A stretch of DNA of 64,000 bases, taken from positions 3,668,013 through 3,732,012 of the forward strand of contig NZ_LR026978.1 of assembly GCF_900604315.1 (NCBI RefSeq), written 5' to 3'. A program made the translations under genes and the position numbers. The notes beneath the pieces were generated by a model. It searched no databases. It saw nothing but the letters and a program-made list of their open reading frames with translations, and was not told the origin of the DNA. The stretch comes from [Erwinia] mediterraneensis. GTDB lineage: Bacteria; Pseudomonadota; Gammaproteobacteria; Enterobacterales; Enterobacteriaceae. Of the stretch, positions 1 to 9,513 are shown one piece after another. Numbering within the stretch: position 1 is the stretch's first letter; each line of letters begins with the position of its first letter.

Positions 1-185
1 ATCGCCAGCGCACAGCCAGCCGCCAGCCGCGTACTGTGAAGCAGGATGCCCGCCAGCCGCTGCGACAGCGCATCGCGGTAACGGGCCGGGGCCAGTAAGG
101 TGGTATAGAACACCGTGCCTGTCAGCAGCATCACAGCAGCAAAATGCGTGGCGCGCAGCAGGATCCAGAGGATACTGAGGAGCAT
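1..185 (-). CDS. copD: Copper resistance protein CopD (YebZ-like), partial
   Basis: This is the N-terminal end of an inner-membrane protein; the rest lies beyond the left edge. The visible 61 residues begin [20 protein letters not shown] and form a hydrophobic first membrane segment with an early histidine, as in CopD/PcoD proteins. Its ATG shares one base with the copC stop codon (TGATG), so the two genes are translationally coupled. CopD is known to partner periplasmic CopC in copper uptake or handling across the inner membrane. The assignment rests mainly on the copC neighbour and on the E. coli yobA-yebZ order. Confidence 0.8.
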   Translation of the reverse strand, partial: MLLSILWILLRATHFAAVMLLTGTVFYTTLLAPARYRDALSQRLAGILLHSTRLAAGCALA

Positions 186-562
186 CACTTCACGCTAAAA
201 TCGTAGCTTCCTTTGGTTTTATGACCATCCACCGAGAGCACATGCCAGTTCACCTGATAGTTCCCGGCAGGCAAAGGCTGCGTCAGCGGCACGATCAGTT
301 GATTATGCTCACGGCCATTGCGTTGCACTTTACCGGTGGACATTTTTTGCTGTTGACTGTTCTGCACCTCAACGCTGCTAAACGCAGGTTCGACGTCCTC
401 ACTGAAGGTCAGCGTCAGCGCCTGCGGCGAGCTTTCCATAACAGCCCGGGCAGCCGGGTATTGTGACTCCAGGTGAGCATGAGCCAGCGCAGCCTGGCTG
501 ACCAGCGACGCTGAGGCCACCAGCAGTATGGCGGCAAGGCGGGGAAACGCGCATTTTTTCAT
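185..562 (-). CDS. copC: Periplasmic copper-binding protein CopC (YobA)
   Basis: The 125-residue precursor has a signal peptide ([20 protein letters not shown]...) that probably ends ALA, leaving a mature N-terminus HAHLES. That terminal histidine plus the C-terminal [13 protein letters not shown] motif are the Cu(II)-binding signature of CopC. The reading frame is open further upstream, but ATG 562 is preferred because AAGGA lies about 9 nt before it and the signal peptide begins there. The gene forms an operon with copD (one-base overlap) and is divergent from holE, as in E. coli. Confidence 0.9.
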   Translation of the reverse strand: MKKCAFPRLAAILLVASASLVSQAALAHAHLESQYPAARAVMESSPQALTLTFSEDVEPAFSSVEVQNSQQQKMSTGKVQRNGREHNQLIVPLTQPLPAGNYQVNWHVLSVDGHKTKGSYDFSVK

Positions 563-714
563 CAGAGCATCCTTTTTCACTACAGCGATTTCTGCAAACG
601 TGGCGCAAGGATACGCCGCAACAGAAAAGGTGTCGAGGCTCAGGCTGCGATTCATTCTCCTTGATCCGCGCCGGGGAAAACATTACTTTTGCCCCTCGTA
701 ATCAGGAGAAAAGC

Positions 715-945
715 ATGAGCCAGAACCTTGCCCTGCTGTCGCAAGAAGAGAAAGACAAAGTGAATGTGGATTTGGCCGCCGCAGGCGTCGCGTTCAAAGA
801 GCGCTACAATATGCCGGTGATCGCCGAAGCGGTGGAAAGAGAGCAGCCTGAGGCGCTGCGCGACTGGTTCCGCCAGCGGCTGATGCATTATCGCCAGGCT
901 TCGCTCGCCTTCTCTCGCCTGCCTTATGAACCGAAGCAGAAATAA
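715..945 (+). CDS. holE: DNA polymerase III theta subunit
   Basis: The 76-residue protein starts [22 protein letters not shown] and is collinear with E. coli HolE. Theta binds and stabilises the epsilon proofreading subunit in the polymerase III core. The start is set by an AGGAG about 8 nt upstream of ATG 715; a longer open frame from 661 lacks homology. It is followed after 3 nt by exoX, another DNA-metabolism gene, so the two are probably co-transcribed. Confidence 0.93.
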   Translation: MSQNLALLSQEEKDKVNVDLAAAGVAFKERYNMPVIAEAVEREQPEALRDWFRQRLMHYRQASLAFSRLPYEPKQK

Positions 946-948
946 TCT

Positions 949-1617
949 ATGTTACGCGTGATCGATACCGAAACCTGCGGGTTACAGGGTGGCGTGGTGG
1001 AAGTGGCGTCAGTGGACATTATTGATGGTCAGATCGTCAATCCGATGAGCGATCTGATTTCTCCCGATCGCCCTATCAGCCCGCAGGCGATGGCGGTGCA
1101 CCGTATTACCGAAGCGATGGTAAGGGGGAAACCCACCATTGAGGAGGCGATTGGCCGCTATCACGGGAGTCCCTGGTACGTTGCCCATAACGCCAGTTTT
1201 GATCGTCGTATGCTGCCGGAAATGCACGGTGACTGGATCTGCACCATGACGCTGGCGCGCCAGCTCTGGCCGGGCCAGAAATACAGCAATCAGGCGCTGC
1301 GTCACAGTCTGCAGCTGGCAGTGACGCCACCGGCGCATCTGCACGCCCACCGTGCCCTGTATGACTGCTATGTCACCGCAGCGCTGCTGATTCGCATCAT
1401 GGAAACCTCCGGCTGGGATGCGGCACAGATGGCGGCGCTGAGCCGCCCTGCCGCCGCGTCGGGCGATATCCTGCCCTTTGGCAAATACCGCGGCCAGCCG
1501 GTGGCGGCCGTGGCAAAGAAGGATCCCGGCTACCTGGTCTGGATGCTGGAGAACGTGCGCGATTTACGTCCTCCTTTACGTCAGGCGCTGCGTAAATACC
1601 TGAAGGATGTTCAGTAG
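949..1617 (+). CDS. exoX: Exodeoxyribonuclease X
   Basis: This 222-residue DnaQ-superfamily 3'-5' exonuclease acts in mismatch repair and UV tolerance. Exo I is visible as DTETCGL (residues 6-12), Exo II as [10 protein letters not shown], and Exo III as [13 protein letters not shown]-terminal [10 protein letters not shown]...YLVWML module, typical of ExoX, follows. It lies 3 nt after holE. Its 3' end overlaps the convergent ptrB stop by 7 bp, so there is no room for a separate terminator between them. Confidence 0.93.
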   Translation: MLRVIDTETCGLQGGVVEVASVDIIDGQIVNPMSDLISPDRPISPQAMAVHRITEAMVRGKPTIEEAIGRYHGSPWYVAHNASFDRRMLPEMHGDWICTMTLARQLWPGQKYSNQALRHSLQLAVTPPAHLHAHRALYDCYVTAALLIRIMETSGWDAAQMAALSRPAAASGDILPFGKYRGQPVAAVAKKDPGYLVWMLENVRDLRPPLRQALRKYLKDVQ

Positions 1618-3674
1618 TTTGATCCCGGCAAGCTTTCCTGCGTCAGGGCGATCAGGAAAGTGTATTCCAGCGCGACACCTTCATAAGATTTAAAACGCCC
1701 TGATTTCCCGCCGTGCCCGGAATCCATATCTGTGCAGAGCAACAGCAGATTATCATCGGTTTTCAGTTCACGCAGCTTCGCCACCCATTTTGCCGGTTCC
1801 CAGTACTGCACCTGCGAATCGTGTAAGCCGGTGGTGACCAGCATATGCGGATAGGCTTTCGCTGCGACGTTATCGTACGGGCTGTATTGTTTTATATAGT
1901 GATAAAACGCTTCGTCATTGGGATTGCCCCATTCGTCATACTCACCGGTGGTAAGCGGGATCGACTCATCCAGCATGGTAGTGACCACATCCACAAACGG
2001 CACCTGAGCAATCACCCCTTTAAAGCGTTCTGGTGCCATATTGATCACCGCGCCCATCAGCAGCCCGCCTGCACTACCGCCCATGGCGTACAGCTGCGCG
2101 GGATCGCCATAGCCCTGCGCCACCAGTGCATTGGTGACGTCGATAAAATCGGTGAAGCTGTTCATCTTATTCATCAGACGCCCGGCGTCGTACCACTGCT
2201 GTCCCAGCTCGCCGCCGCCGCGCACATGCACCAGCGCATAGATAAAGCCGCGATCGAGCAGGCTGAGACGACTGGCGCTGAAATCCGCGTCCATTGTGCT
2301 GCCATAGGCGCCATAGCCGTAAACCAGCATCGGGTTTTTACCAGGCTGATAATGGTGGCGGTGATAGACCAGCGAGACCGGCACTTCAGTACCATCGCTG
2401 ACTTTAATCCACAGATGCTCGCTCTTGTAGTTTTCGGCATTGAAGCCATACACCGGGGTGCGCTTCAGCACGCGTCGCTCGCCGCTGTCCATATCCAGCT
2501 CAAAGATGGTGGTTGGCATGGTCATGGAGGAGTAGCCGTAGCGTAACTTATTGCTCTCTGGCGTAGGGTTGTAAGCCAGCCAGGTGACATAGGTAGGATC
2601 GTCAAAGGCGATACCGAAGGTTTCACCGGTTTTCCAGCAAATCTGCCGCAGACTGGTAAGCCCACGTTGCCGCTCCTCAATCACCAGCCAGTCACGGAAC
2701 AGCTGGAAATCCTCTATTACCACATGCTCACGCGGTGGAACCAGGGCTTCCCAGCGTTTTTCCGCCAGCCAGGCGCTGCGGTAGATACCAAAGTTTTTAC
2801 CGTCACGATTAGAGCGGATATAAAAGTGATGGTCGTAATGGTCGATGCTGTATTCATGCCCTTTGCGGCGCGGGCAGAATACCTGCGGTTGCGCATCGGG
2901 ATATTCAGCATCGATCAGCCTGATTTCGCTGGTGGTGGTGCTGTACAACGCAATCAGAACAAAGTGTTCAGACGTGGTTTTATGGACGCTGAGGTAGAAG
3001 GTGTCATCCTCTTCCTCATAAACCAGCTCATCATCATCCTGTCGCGTGCCCAGCTCATGCCGCCAGACCTGATAAGGCAGCAGCGTTTTCGCATGCTTGA
3101 GAACGTAATAGACGGTGCGAGAGTCGTTCGCCCACGCGAAACTGGGAGAAGCGCAGCTCAGCACTTCCGGATACCAGCTGCCGGTTTCGAGGTTACGAAA
3201 GCGGATGCCATACTGACGACGGGAAAGGAAATCTTCGGCCAGCGCCATAACGCGGTTATCGGGGCTCACCGCCAGAGCACCCATAGTGTAAAACTCGCTG
3301 TGCGCGGCGCGCTTATTGGCATCCAGCAACAGCTGCCACTCATCTTTATCGGGATCGGCAGAGGCAGGTTGCCGGTAATAGGAAGCGTACTCATTGCCAG
3401 GCTCATAACGACTGTAGTAGCGATAGCCGTTTCTGACATAAGGTACGGTGCTGTCCTCCTGGGGAATGCGATCGACCATCTCTTTGAGCACCCGATTTTG
3501 TAGCGTCTGCTGCGACGCCATCACCTGGCGGCCATAGTCATTTTCCGCCCGGAGATAATCGAGCACCTCGCTGTCCTCACGCTGATCGTCGCGCAGCCAG
3601 TAGTAATTATCAATGCGCGTATCACCATGAAGGCTCATGCTGTGTGGAATTTTTTTTGCTGCAGGTCTTTTCAT
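1611..3674 (-). CDS. ptrB: Oligopeptidase B
   Basis: This 687-residue prolyl-oligopeptidase-family serine peptidase (E. coli about 686) cleaves short peptides after Lys or Arg in the cytoplasm. An N-terminal beta-propeller region with YYWLRDD precedes the alpha/beta-hydrolase domain. The nucleophile motif is [13 protein letters not shown], and the C-terminal [12 protein letters not shown] and [10 protein letters not shown] segments supply the catalytic Asp and His. ATG 3674 is chosen over an upstream in-frame start at 3740 because GGGAGA precedes it and [13 protein letters not shown] matches the family N-terminus. Confidence 0.94.
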   Translation of the reverse strand: MKRPAAKKIPHSMSLHGDTRIDNYYWLRDDQREDSEVLDYLRAENDYGRQVMASQQTLQNRVLKEMVDRIPQEDSTVPYVRNGYRYYSRYEPGNEYASYYRQPASADPDKDEWQLLLDANKRAAHSEFYTMGALAVSPDNRVMALAEDFLSRRQYGIRFRNLETGSWYPEVLSCASPSFAWANDSRTVYYVLKHAKTLLPYQVWRHELGTRQDDDELVYEEEDDTFYLSVHKTTSEHFVLIALYSTTTSEIRLIDAEYPDAQPQVFCPRRKGHEYSIDHYDHHFYIRSNRDGKNFGIYRSAWLAEKRWEALVPPREHVVIEDFQLFRDWLVIEERQRGLTSLRQICWKTGETFGIAFDDPTYVTWLAYNPTPESNKLRYGYSSMTMPTTIFELDMDSGERRVLKRTPVYGFNAENYKSEHLWIKVSDGTEVPVSLVYHRHHYQPGKNPMLVYGYGAYGSTMDADFSASRLSLLDRGFIYALVHVRGGGELGQQWYDAGRLMNKMNSFTDFIDVTNALVAQGYGDPAQLYAMGGSAGGLLMGAVINMAPERFKGVIAQVPFVDVVTTMLDESIPLTTGEYDEWGNPNDEAFYHYIKQYSPYDNVAAKAYPHMLVTTGLHDSQVQYWEPAKWVAKLRELKTDDNLLLLCTDMDSGHGGKSGRFKSYEGVALEYTFLIALTQESLPGSNY

Positions 3675-3788
3675 TCGCTCGTCTCCCTGAATACAACATC
3701 TTGTAAGCGTGGCATTTATCGACCGGTAAGCCAAGCGCAAGCAAGAAATGAGCGGACCTGAACCCCCCTCCCTGGGGCGTCACACAGA

Positions 3789-4451
3789 TTAACCCGCAGC
3801 GGATCCCGCGACTTTCTCCCGTTTGATATCCTGCTCAATGCCATCGCGCACATCCTGAGGGATTTTCAGGGCATCGCCTAAGGCATTGAGATAGCTGCGC
3901 TCCATAAAGTGGTCGGGATCAATGGCGGCGCAGCTGAGAAAATAGAGCTCCAGCGCCTCCTCTTCATTTTTCACCCCGCTGGCCAGCCATGCGGGATCAA
4001 GTGGTCGATCCATCGCCTGCTGAATCAGTTTCTCGGCCTCTTTGCCATAGCCCGCCTGCTGAATATTCTGTTCAATGCCGGCCCGTTCCCGGGCATCGAT
4101 ATGGCCGTCACTTTTCGCCGCAAAAACCAGTGCGGTGACCAGACGTTCAGCGCGCTGATCCACTGGCGTTGCCTGCTGACCAAATTCCGGCTCCGCCTGA
4201 TGGCTTTCGCGTATCCGATCTTTGTATTTATTCCATAATACCGTTCCGGCCACCGCGCCCCCGCCTACAACCAGCGCCTTGCCGCCATATTTAGTCAGCA
4301 TGCTGCGCGCCGATTTGCTGGAAATCAGCATGGCCGCCAGTCCTCCCAGCGCCCCGGAGGAGAGCATACTGTTGAGCCCCTCGCCGTTCTGCTTACCGCT
4401 ACTGCTCTTCTGCGTCAGCACAGACTGAATTTGTTGCAGCCAGTTATTCAT
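3789..4451 (-). CDS. yebE: DUF533 inner-membrane protein YebE
   Basis: The 220-residue protein belongs to the YebE/DUF533 family, whose function is not established; the E. coli gene responds to envelope stress. A small hydrophobic Gly/Ala-rich stretch (residues about 40-75, including [12 protein letters not shown] and [11 protein letters not shown]) is the likely membrane segment. A TerB-like all-helical C-terminal domain begins near [22 protein letters not shown] 4451 follows AAGGAG at good spacing. Unlike E. coli, yebF and yebG are absent and purT is the next gene. Confidence 0.85.
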   Translation of the reverse strand: MNNWLQQIQSVLTQKSSSGKQNGEGLNSMLSSGALGGLAAMLISSKSARSMLTKYGGKALVVGGGAVAGTVLWNKYKDRIRESHQAEPEFGQQATPVDQRAERLVTALVFAAKSDGHIDARERAGIEQNIQQAGYGKEAEKLIQQAMDRPLDPAWLASGVKNEEEALELYFLSCAAIDPDHFMERSYLNALGDALKIPQDVRDGIEQDIKREKVAGSAAG

Positions 4452-4560
4452 TATCAACTCCTTTAAGACAGGACAGCTCTTATCCTGACGCAACGGGTGT
4501 CAAGAAGCGTCAGTGCGGGAAAAAAAAGGAAAAGCGCGTCGGAACAGGCAAAGCGTGAGT

Positions 4561-4576
4561 GCGCAAACGTTTTCGT
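4561..4576 (+). promoter_or_regulatory. PurR operator upstream of purT
   Basis: GCGCAAACGTTTTCGT matches the enterobacterial PurR box (ACGCAAACGTTTTCGT) at 15 of 16 positions. A possible -10 hexamer TATACT follows at 4578-4583, so bound PurR would cover the promoter. This fits known purine repression of purT. The -35 element is poor. Confidence 0.85.
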
Positions 4577-4615
4577 ATATACTGCGCGCGCTTTTGACTG
4601 TTAAGGTGATTTGTT

Positions 4616-5794
4616 ATGACGACTCTTGGAACTGCGCTGCGCCCCGGTGCAACGCGTGTCATGCTGCTGGGTTCAGGTGAATTAGGTAAAGAAGTAGCGC
4701 TGGAATGCCAGCGTCTCGGTGTGGAAGTGATTGCCGTGGATCGCTATGCCGATGCTCCGGCAATGCACGTTGCCCATCGCAGCCACGTCATTAATATGCT
4801 GGATGGCGCTGCGCTGGCGGCACTGATTGCCCGGGAGAAGCCGGACTTTGTGGTGCCGGAGATTGAAGCGATAGCCACGGAGAAACTGGTTGAGCTGGAA
4901 CAGCAGGGTCAGCGGGTAGTCCCCACCGCACGCGCGGCGCGTCTGACCATGAACCGCGAAGGCATTCGCCGTCTGGCCGCCGAAGAGCTGTCACTGCCCA
5001 CCTCAAGCTACCGTTTTGCCGACAGCAAAGCCGCTTTTATTGAGGCCGCCGATGCGATCGGTTTTCCCTGCATCGTCAAGCCCGTTATGAGCTCGTCCGG
5101 CAAAGGGCAAAGCTTTATCCGTGACGCCAGCCAGCTGGACGCCGCCTGGGAGTATGCCCAGCAGGGCGGCCGCGCCGGTGCTGGCCGCGTTATCGTGGAA
5201 GGCGTAGTGAAATTTGATTTTGAGATCACCCTGCTCACCATCAGCGCCGTGGATGGCATCCATTTCTGTGCGCCGATAGGCCATCGCCAGGAAGATGGCG
5301 ACTACCGCGAATCCTGGCAGCCTCAGCAGATGAGCGCACTGGCGCTGGAGCGCGCGCAGGCTATCGCTGAGAAGGTGGTGAAGGCGCTGGGCGGCCACGG
5401 GCTGTTTGGTGTTGAGCTGTTTGTTTGTGGCGATGAGGTGATTTTCAGCGAAGTTTCGCCGCGTCCGCACGATACCGGTATGGTGACGCTGATTTCACAG
5501 GATTTGTCTGAGTTTGCGCTACATGTGCGCGCCTTCCTGGGCCTGCCGATTGGCGCGATTCGTCAGTATGGCCCGGCGGCCTCGGCGGTGATCTTACCCC
5601 GGCTGACCAGCCAGAATGTGCAGTTCGCCAGTGTCGAGGCGGCTCTGGGAGCTGGCCTGCAGCTGCGTCTGTTCGGCAAACCCATGATTGAAGGCTCACG
5701 TCGTCTGGGCGTAGCGCTCGCCACCGGTGAAACCACCGACGCGGCGGTGGCACGCGCGGTTGCCAGCGCAGCCGCCGTGAAGGTTCAGGGCTAA
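4616..5794 (+). CDS. purT: Formate-dependent phosphoribosylglycinamide formyltransferase 2
   Basis: This 392-residue ATP-grasp enzyme makes formyl-GAR from GAR, formate and ATP, a folate-independent alternative to PurN in purine synthesis. A nucleotide-binding start ([21 protein letters not shown]), the ATP-grasp core ([16 protein letters not shown]) and the metal-binding [23 protein letters not shown] are all visible. Length matches E. coli PurT. The gene sits alone behind a PurR box and ends at a strong hairpin shared with convergent eda. Confidence 0.96.
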   Translation: MTTLGTALRPGATRVMLLGSGELGKEVALECQRLGVEVIAVDRYADAPAMHVAHRSHVINMLDGAALAALIAREKPDFVVPEIEAIATEKLVELEQQGQRVVPTARAARLTMNREGIRRLAAEELSLPTSSYRFADSKAAFIEAADAIGFPCIVKPVMSSSGKGQSFIRDASQLDAAWEYAQQGGRAGAGRVIVEGVVKFDFEITLLTISAVDGIHFCAPIGHRQEDGDYRESWQPQQMSALALERAQAIAEKVVKALGGHGLFGVELFVCGDEVIFSEVSPRPHDTGMVTLISQDLSEFALHVRAFLGLPIGAIRQYGPAASAVILPRLTSQNVQFASVEAALGAGLQLRLFGKPMIEGSRRLGVALATGETTDAAVARAVASAAAVKVQG

Positions 5795-5798
5795 TCCG

Positions 5799-5827
5799 CT
5801 GGCGGTGAGCCTGCTGCTCACCGCCAG
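5799..5827. terminator. Bidirectional terminator between purT and eda
   Basis: A perfect 12-bp stem (CTGGCGGTGAGC / GCTCACCGCCAG) with a 5-nt loop lies between the convergent purT and eda stop codons. On the plus strand it is followed by TTAACTTATTT. The T-tract is modest, so strength is uncertain. Confidence 0.7.
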
Positions 5828-5832
5828 TTAAC

Positions 5833-6471
5833 TTATTTCGCCCCTTCCACCGCTTCGCGCGCCAGCCGGGTGATGCGATCCCAGTCTCCCGCCTCTAAAG
5901 TCTCACTGGGCACCAGCCAGGAACCGCCAATGCAGAGCACGCTGTTCAGTGCCAGGTAGTCACGGTAGTTTTGCGGTGAAATGCCGCCGGTCGGGCAGAA
6001 CCGCACCTGCGGGAACGGACCGGCAATCGCCTGCAACGCCTTCACGCCACCGTTAGCTTCTGCCGGGAAGAATTTAAATGCACGCAGCCCATATTCCATA
6101 CCGGTCATCAATTCGGATACAGTGCTGATGCCAGGGATCAGGGGAACCGGACCCTCTATCGCTGCCTTTAACAGCGACTCGGTAATTCCCGGGCTGATGA
6201 CAAACTGCGCGCCCGCTTCGGTCACTTCCTGCAATTGCTGACTGTTAATCACCGTTCCGGCCCCGACAATCGCTTCCGGCACCTCTTTAATCATCATGCG
6301 CAGCGCATCCATGGCGACCGGGGTACGCAGCGTCACTTCCAGTACCCGCACGCCGCCCGCAACCAGCGCTTTTGCCATGGGCACGGCATGTTCCAGTTTG
6401 TTCACCACAATCACGGGCACAACCGGGCCAGTGGTTAAAATCTGTTCAGCACTCTGTTTCCAGTTTTTCAT
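5833..6471 (-). CDS. eda: KHG/KDPG aldolase
   Basis: This 212-residue class I aldolase cleaves 2-keto-3-deoxy-6-phosphogluconate to pyruvate and glyceraldehyde-3-phosphate. Its 2-keto-4-hydroxyglutarate activity is also well known. [25 protein letters not shown] and the Schiff-base lysine segment [14 protein letters not shown] are visible, with CPTGGIS forming the phosphate site. ATG 6471 is preceded by AGGGG; the open frame upstream lacks homology. E. coli has edd between zwf and eda; here only about 200 nt of noncoding sequence separates them, so Eda probably serves uronate or other KDPG sources. Confidence 0.95.
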   Translation of the reverse strand: MKNWKQSAEQILTTGPVVPVIVVNKLEHAVPMAKALVAGGVRVLEVTLRTPVAMDALRMMIKEVPEAIVGAGTVINSQQLQEVTEAGAQFVISPGITESLLKAAIEGPVPLIPGISTVSELMTGMEYGLRAFKFFPAEANGGVKALQAIAGPFPQVRFCPTGGISPQNYRDYLALNSVLCIGGSWLVPSETLEAGDWDRITRLAREAVEGAK

Positions 6472-6639
6472 ACTTCCCCTCTGTTCTTCTGCCCGGGATA
6501 AAAGGCCCGGCACGCGGGCGCATCGCCCTGCCCTGTTTACATCGCGCAACTACCATACAGGATGACTTTTATCGCCGTCTATCTGACTTTTCACAATTTT
6601 AAAACGCGGGTTCAGATCCAGCAGAGCGAACGTACCGGC

Positions 6640-6665
6640 AAAAAAAAGCCCGCGTTACGCGGGCT
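6640..6665 (-). terminator. Rho-independent terminator of zwf
   Basis: An 8-bp GC-rich stem (AGCCCGCG / CGCGGGCT, 3-nt loop) is followed on the minus strand by eight T residues, 13 nt past the zwf stop. This should separate zwf from eda transcripts. Confidence 0.9.
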
Positions 6666-6677
6666 GTTTATCAGCGC

Positions 6678-8153
6678 TTATTCAAACTCGTTCCAGGAAC
6701 GGCCGTCGCGGGTAATCATCGCGACCGAGGCGACCGGGCCCCAGGTGCCCGCCTGATAAGGCTTAGGCGCATCGGCATCCCCCGCCCAGGCGTTGATAAT
6801 CGAGTCTACCCAGCCCCAGGCTGCTTCCACCTCATCACGACGCACAAACAACGCCTGGATACCACGCATGGTTTCCAGCAGCAGACGTTCATAGGCATCG
6901 GCCAGATGTGACTGGTTAAAGGTTTCTGAGTAACTGAGGTCGAGCTTGGTGGTCTGCAGTTTATGCTTGTGATCCAGCCCCGGCACCTTGTTGAGGATCT
7001 CAATATCCACGCCTTCATCAGGCTGCAGACGGATGGTCAGCTTGTTCTGCGGCAGCTCAGCGTAGGAATCCTTAAACAGGTTCATCTCCGGGTTTTTGAA
7101 ATAGACCACCACCTCGGAACATTTGGTCGGCAGACGTTTACCGGTACGCAGGTAGAACGGTACGCCAGCCCAGCGCCAGTTATCAATATCGACACGGATA
7201 GCCACAAAGGTTTCGGTGGCGCTGGCTTTATTCGCCCCCTCTTCTTCCAGATAGCCCGGTACTTTTTTCCCCTGGACAAAGCCAGCGGTATACTGACCGC
7301 GCACGGTTTTTTCCCGCACGTTGGTGTGATCGATACGACGCAGTGAGCGCAGCACTTTCACTTTCTCATCACGAATGCTGTCGGCGCTCAAATCTGACGG
7401 CGGCGACATAGCGATCATAGTGAGGATTTGCAGCAGATGGTTCTGGATCATGTCACGCATCTGGCCTGCTTTATCAAAGTAGCCCCAGCGTCCTTCGATC
7501 CCGACTTCTTCCGCCACGGTGATCTGCACATGGTCGATGGTGCGATTATCCCAGTTGTTGACGAAAATCGAGTTGGCAAAGCGCAACGCCAGCAGGTTAA
7601 GAACCGTCTCTTTCCCCAGATAGTGGTCGATACGGAAGACCTGGCACTCTTCAAAATATTCGCCGACGCTGTCATTGATCTCCTGCGAAGTTTGCAGCGA
7701 AGTGCCCAGCGGCTTCTCCATCACCACGCGCGCCGGTTTGGCATTCAGCTTCGCCGTGCCCAGACCTTTACAGATAGCGCCAAAGGTGCTCGGCGGCATC
7801 GCGAAGTAGTTAATGGTGACGCGTTTTTCCTGATCGAGCATTTTGCCCAGTTTCGGGAAGTGCGAGGTATCGTTGACGTCGAGGTTGCAGAAATCGAGAC
7901 GACCGCTGAGCTTGTCCCACAGCGCTTCGTCGATTTTCTCCTTCATAAAGGTTTCCAGCGCTTCACGCACAACCCGGGTATATTCGGCTTTATCCCACTC
8001 AGCACGGCCAACGCCAATAATACGGGTATCATCATGAATCTGGCCCGCTTTCTCTAACTGATACAAAGAAGGCAACAGTTTCCGGCGAGCGAGATCGCCT
8101 TTGGCACCGAAAATCACCAGATCGCATGCCTGGGCTGTTTGTGTTACCGCCAT
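6678..8153 (-). CDS. zwf: Glucose-6-phosphate 1-dehydrogenase
   Basis: The 491-residue enzyme (same length as E. coli Zwf) oxidises glucose-6-phosphate with NADP+ at the entry of the pentose phosphate pathway. The nucleotide-binding motif [12 protein letters not shown] (about residues 16-27) and the active-site [11 protein letters not shown] are intact. ATG 8153 follows GAGGAG and reproduces the E. coli N-terminus [12 protein letters not shown]; the open extension upstream is noncoding. The divergent hexR regulator is known to control zwf and pykA in this group. Confidence 0.97.
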   Translation of the reverse strand: MAVTQTAQACDLVIFGAKGDLARRKLLPSLYQLEKAGQIHDDTRIIGVGRAEWDKAEYTRVVREALETFMKEKIDEALWDKLSGRLDFCNLDVNDTSHFPKLGKMLDQEKRVTINYFAMPPSTFGAICKGLGTAKLNAKPARVVMEKPLGTSLQTSQEINDSVGEYFEECQVFRIDHYLGKETVLNLLALRFANSIFVNNWDNRTIDHVQITVAEEVGIEGRWGYFDKAGQMRDMIQNHLLQILTMIAMSPPSDLSADSIRDEKVKVLRSLRRIDHTNVREKTVRGQYTAGFVQGKKVPGYLEEEGANKASATETFVAIRVDIDNWRWAGVPFYLRTGKRLPTKCSEVVVYFKNPEMNLFKDSYAELPQNKLTIRLQPDEGVDIEILNKVPGLDHKHKLQTTKLDLSYSETFNQSHLADAYERLLLETMRGIQALFVRRDEVEAAWGWVDSIINAWAGDADAPKPYQAGTWGPVASVAMITRDGRSWNEFE

Positions 8154-8436
8154 TTTACTCTCCTCGTTGCAGGACTTACCCGGTAGTTGAGTACCTTCAA
8201 CCACCAGGTCCTGATTGTCATTTTCTTTCAATACAATGTACTTATTTCCCCGTCCCGGGTAAACCGGCGAGCGGAGAGATCCTCACTGCTAACTATGGCC
8301 GCATTCACGTATCAGCGTATGATGTAGTGTGCGTCAACCAGATTTTTTTGCCGTTTCGGCCCTTTTCTGTCTGAAACTTAACTGCCGTCAAAGTATGACA
8401 AAAAAAGCGCGGCATCATTTGTCCTCTCTTGCCTGT

Positions 8437-8457
8437 TATACCGTGCGGCACGGTATA
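8437..8457. promoter_or_regulatory. Perfect palindrome upstream of hexR (candidate operator)
   Basis: TATACCGTG-CGG-CACGGTATA is a perfect 9-bp inverted repeat with a 3-bp centre, ending 33 bp before the hexR ATG, in the 337-bp zwf-hexR divergent region. It has the form of a dimeric-repressor site. It does not resemble the HexR motif I recall (TGTAAT...ATTACA), so the binding protein is unknown. I see no other obvious feature in the rest of this intergenic stretch. Confidence 0.45.
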
Positions 8458-8490
8458 TTCTCTACAAGTTCACATCGATTTCTGCAGACG

Positions 8491-9405
8491 ATGAAAGTGA
8501 TAAATGTGACGAACACTCAACAGGTTATCAACATACTACAAAAAATTGAGTCACAGCTCAGCAGGCTGAGCAAGTCGGAACGCAAAGTGGCCGAGCAGAT
8601 CCTGGCTGCGCCGCAGGAGGCAATTCGCGTCAGCATCGCCTCGCTGGCGCGTTCGGCTGAGGTCAGCGAACCGACCGTAAACCGTTTTTGTCATCGGCTG
8701 GGGATTCGTGGCTTTCCCGACTTCAAGCTGCAGCTGGCGCAGAGCCTGGCGCAAAATGTTAACTGGGTCAGTCACGATGTTGATGAAAATGACTCTGTTG
8801 AACGTTACAGACACAAGATTTTTGATTCCGCTCTGGCCGGTCTGCAGCGGGTACGCAATCAGCTTGATCCCGCTAAGGTACAGCAGGCGGTCACCATGCT
8901 TGCCAGGGCCGATAAAATCGCTTTTTTTGGTCTGGGCGCCTCGGCGGTGGTGGCCCACGACGCCACCAATAAATTCCTGCGTTTTAACGTGCCGGTCATC
9001 TGGTCAGATGATATTGTGATCCAGCGCATGAGTTGCATAAATAGTCGCCCGAATGAGGTGTTTGTCCTTATTTCACATACTGGGCGCACAAAAAATATGG
9101 TAGAACTGGCACGCCTGGCGCGTGTAAACGGTTCCACGGTACTGGCGATCACCTCAGGGGATTCCCCGCTGGCTGCCGAAGCAACGCTGGCATTGACGCT
9201 CGATGTCCCTGAAGATACCGATGTCTATTTGCCGATGGTTTCGCGCCTCGCGCAGTTAACCGTGATTGACGTGCTGGCGACCGGTTTTACACTTGAGCGC
9301 GGCAGCCCTTTTCGCGGCAACCTTAAGCGTGTGAAAGAGGCGTTAAAAGCATCACGCTATGAAAAAAATGCCGACTGGCAAAAAGATACACAGGGAAAAT
9401 TTTAA
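8491..9405 (+). CDS. hexR: Carbon-metabolism regulator HexR (RpiR family)
   Basis: This 304-residue RpiR-family regulator pairs an N-terminal HTH domain (SKSERKVAEQIL...SEPTVNRFCHRLGIRGFPDFK) with a SIS sugar-phosphate-binding domain (KIAFFGLGASAVVAHDA, VLISHTGRTKNMVELA). HexR is known to repress zwf, edd/eda and pykA and to sense KDPG. E. coli HexR begins about 16 residues later, at a position that is Ile here, so translation must start upstream. ATG 8491 is used although its RBS is weak; GTG 8506 is an alternative. The gene lies between its expected targets zwf and pykA. Confidence 0.92.
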   Translation: MKVINVTNTQQVINILQKIESQLSRLSKSERKVAEQILAAPQEAIRVSIASLARSAEVSEPTVNRFCHRLGIRGFPDFKLQLAQSLAQNVNWVSHDVDENDSVERYRHKIFDSALAGLQRVRNQLDPAKVQQAVTMLARADKIAFFGLGASAVVAHDATNKFLRFNVPVIWSDDIVIQRMSCINSRPNEVFVLISHTGRTKNMVELARLARVNGSTVLAITSGDSPLAAEATLALTLDVPEDTDVYLPMVSRLAQLTVIDVLATGFTLERGSPFRGNLKRVKEALKASRYEKNADWQKDTQGKF

Positions 9406-9419
9406 CATCACATTTACAA

Positions 9420-9435
9420 TGTGAGTCGCATCACA
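9420..9435 (+). promoter_or_regulatory. CRP-type site upstream of pykA
   Basis: TGTGA-GTCGCA-TCACA is an exact match to the CRP half-site consensus with 6-bp spacing, centred 86 bp before the pykA ATG. A second overlapping palindrome, TCACATTTACAATGTGA (9408-9424), shares one arm with it. Whether CRP acts here is an inference from sequence only. Confidence 0.6.
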
Positions 9436-9513
9436 GCATAACCTTCATATAGACTACGTGTCCCGGCAGTGGCTGGCTGCAAGGGTCACCTTTATTTAGC
9501 AACGGAGTCCTTC

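Noticed and set aside
8231-8239. TACAATGTA near the zwf start, similar to TACAATGT before pykA
   Set aside because: An 8-bp match is too short to claim a shared operator.
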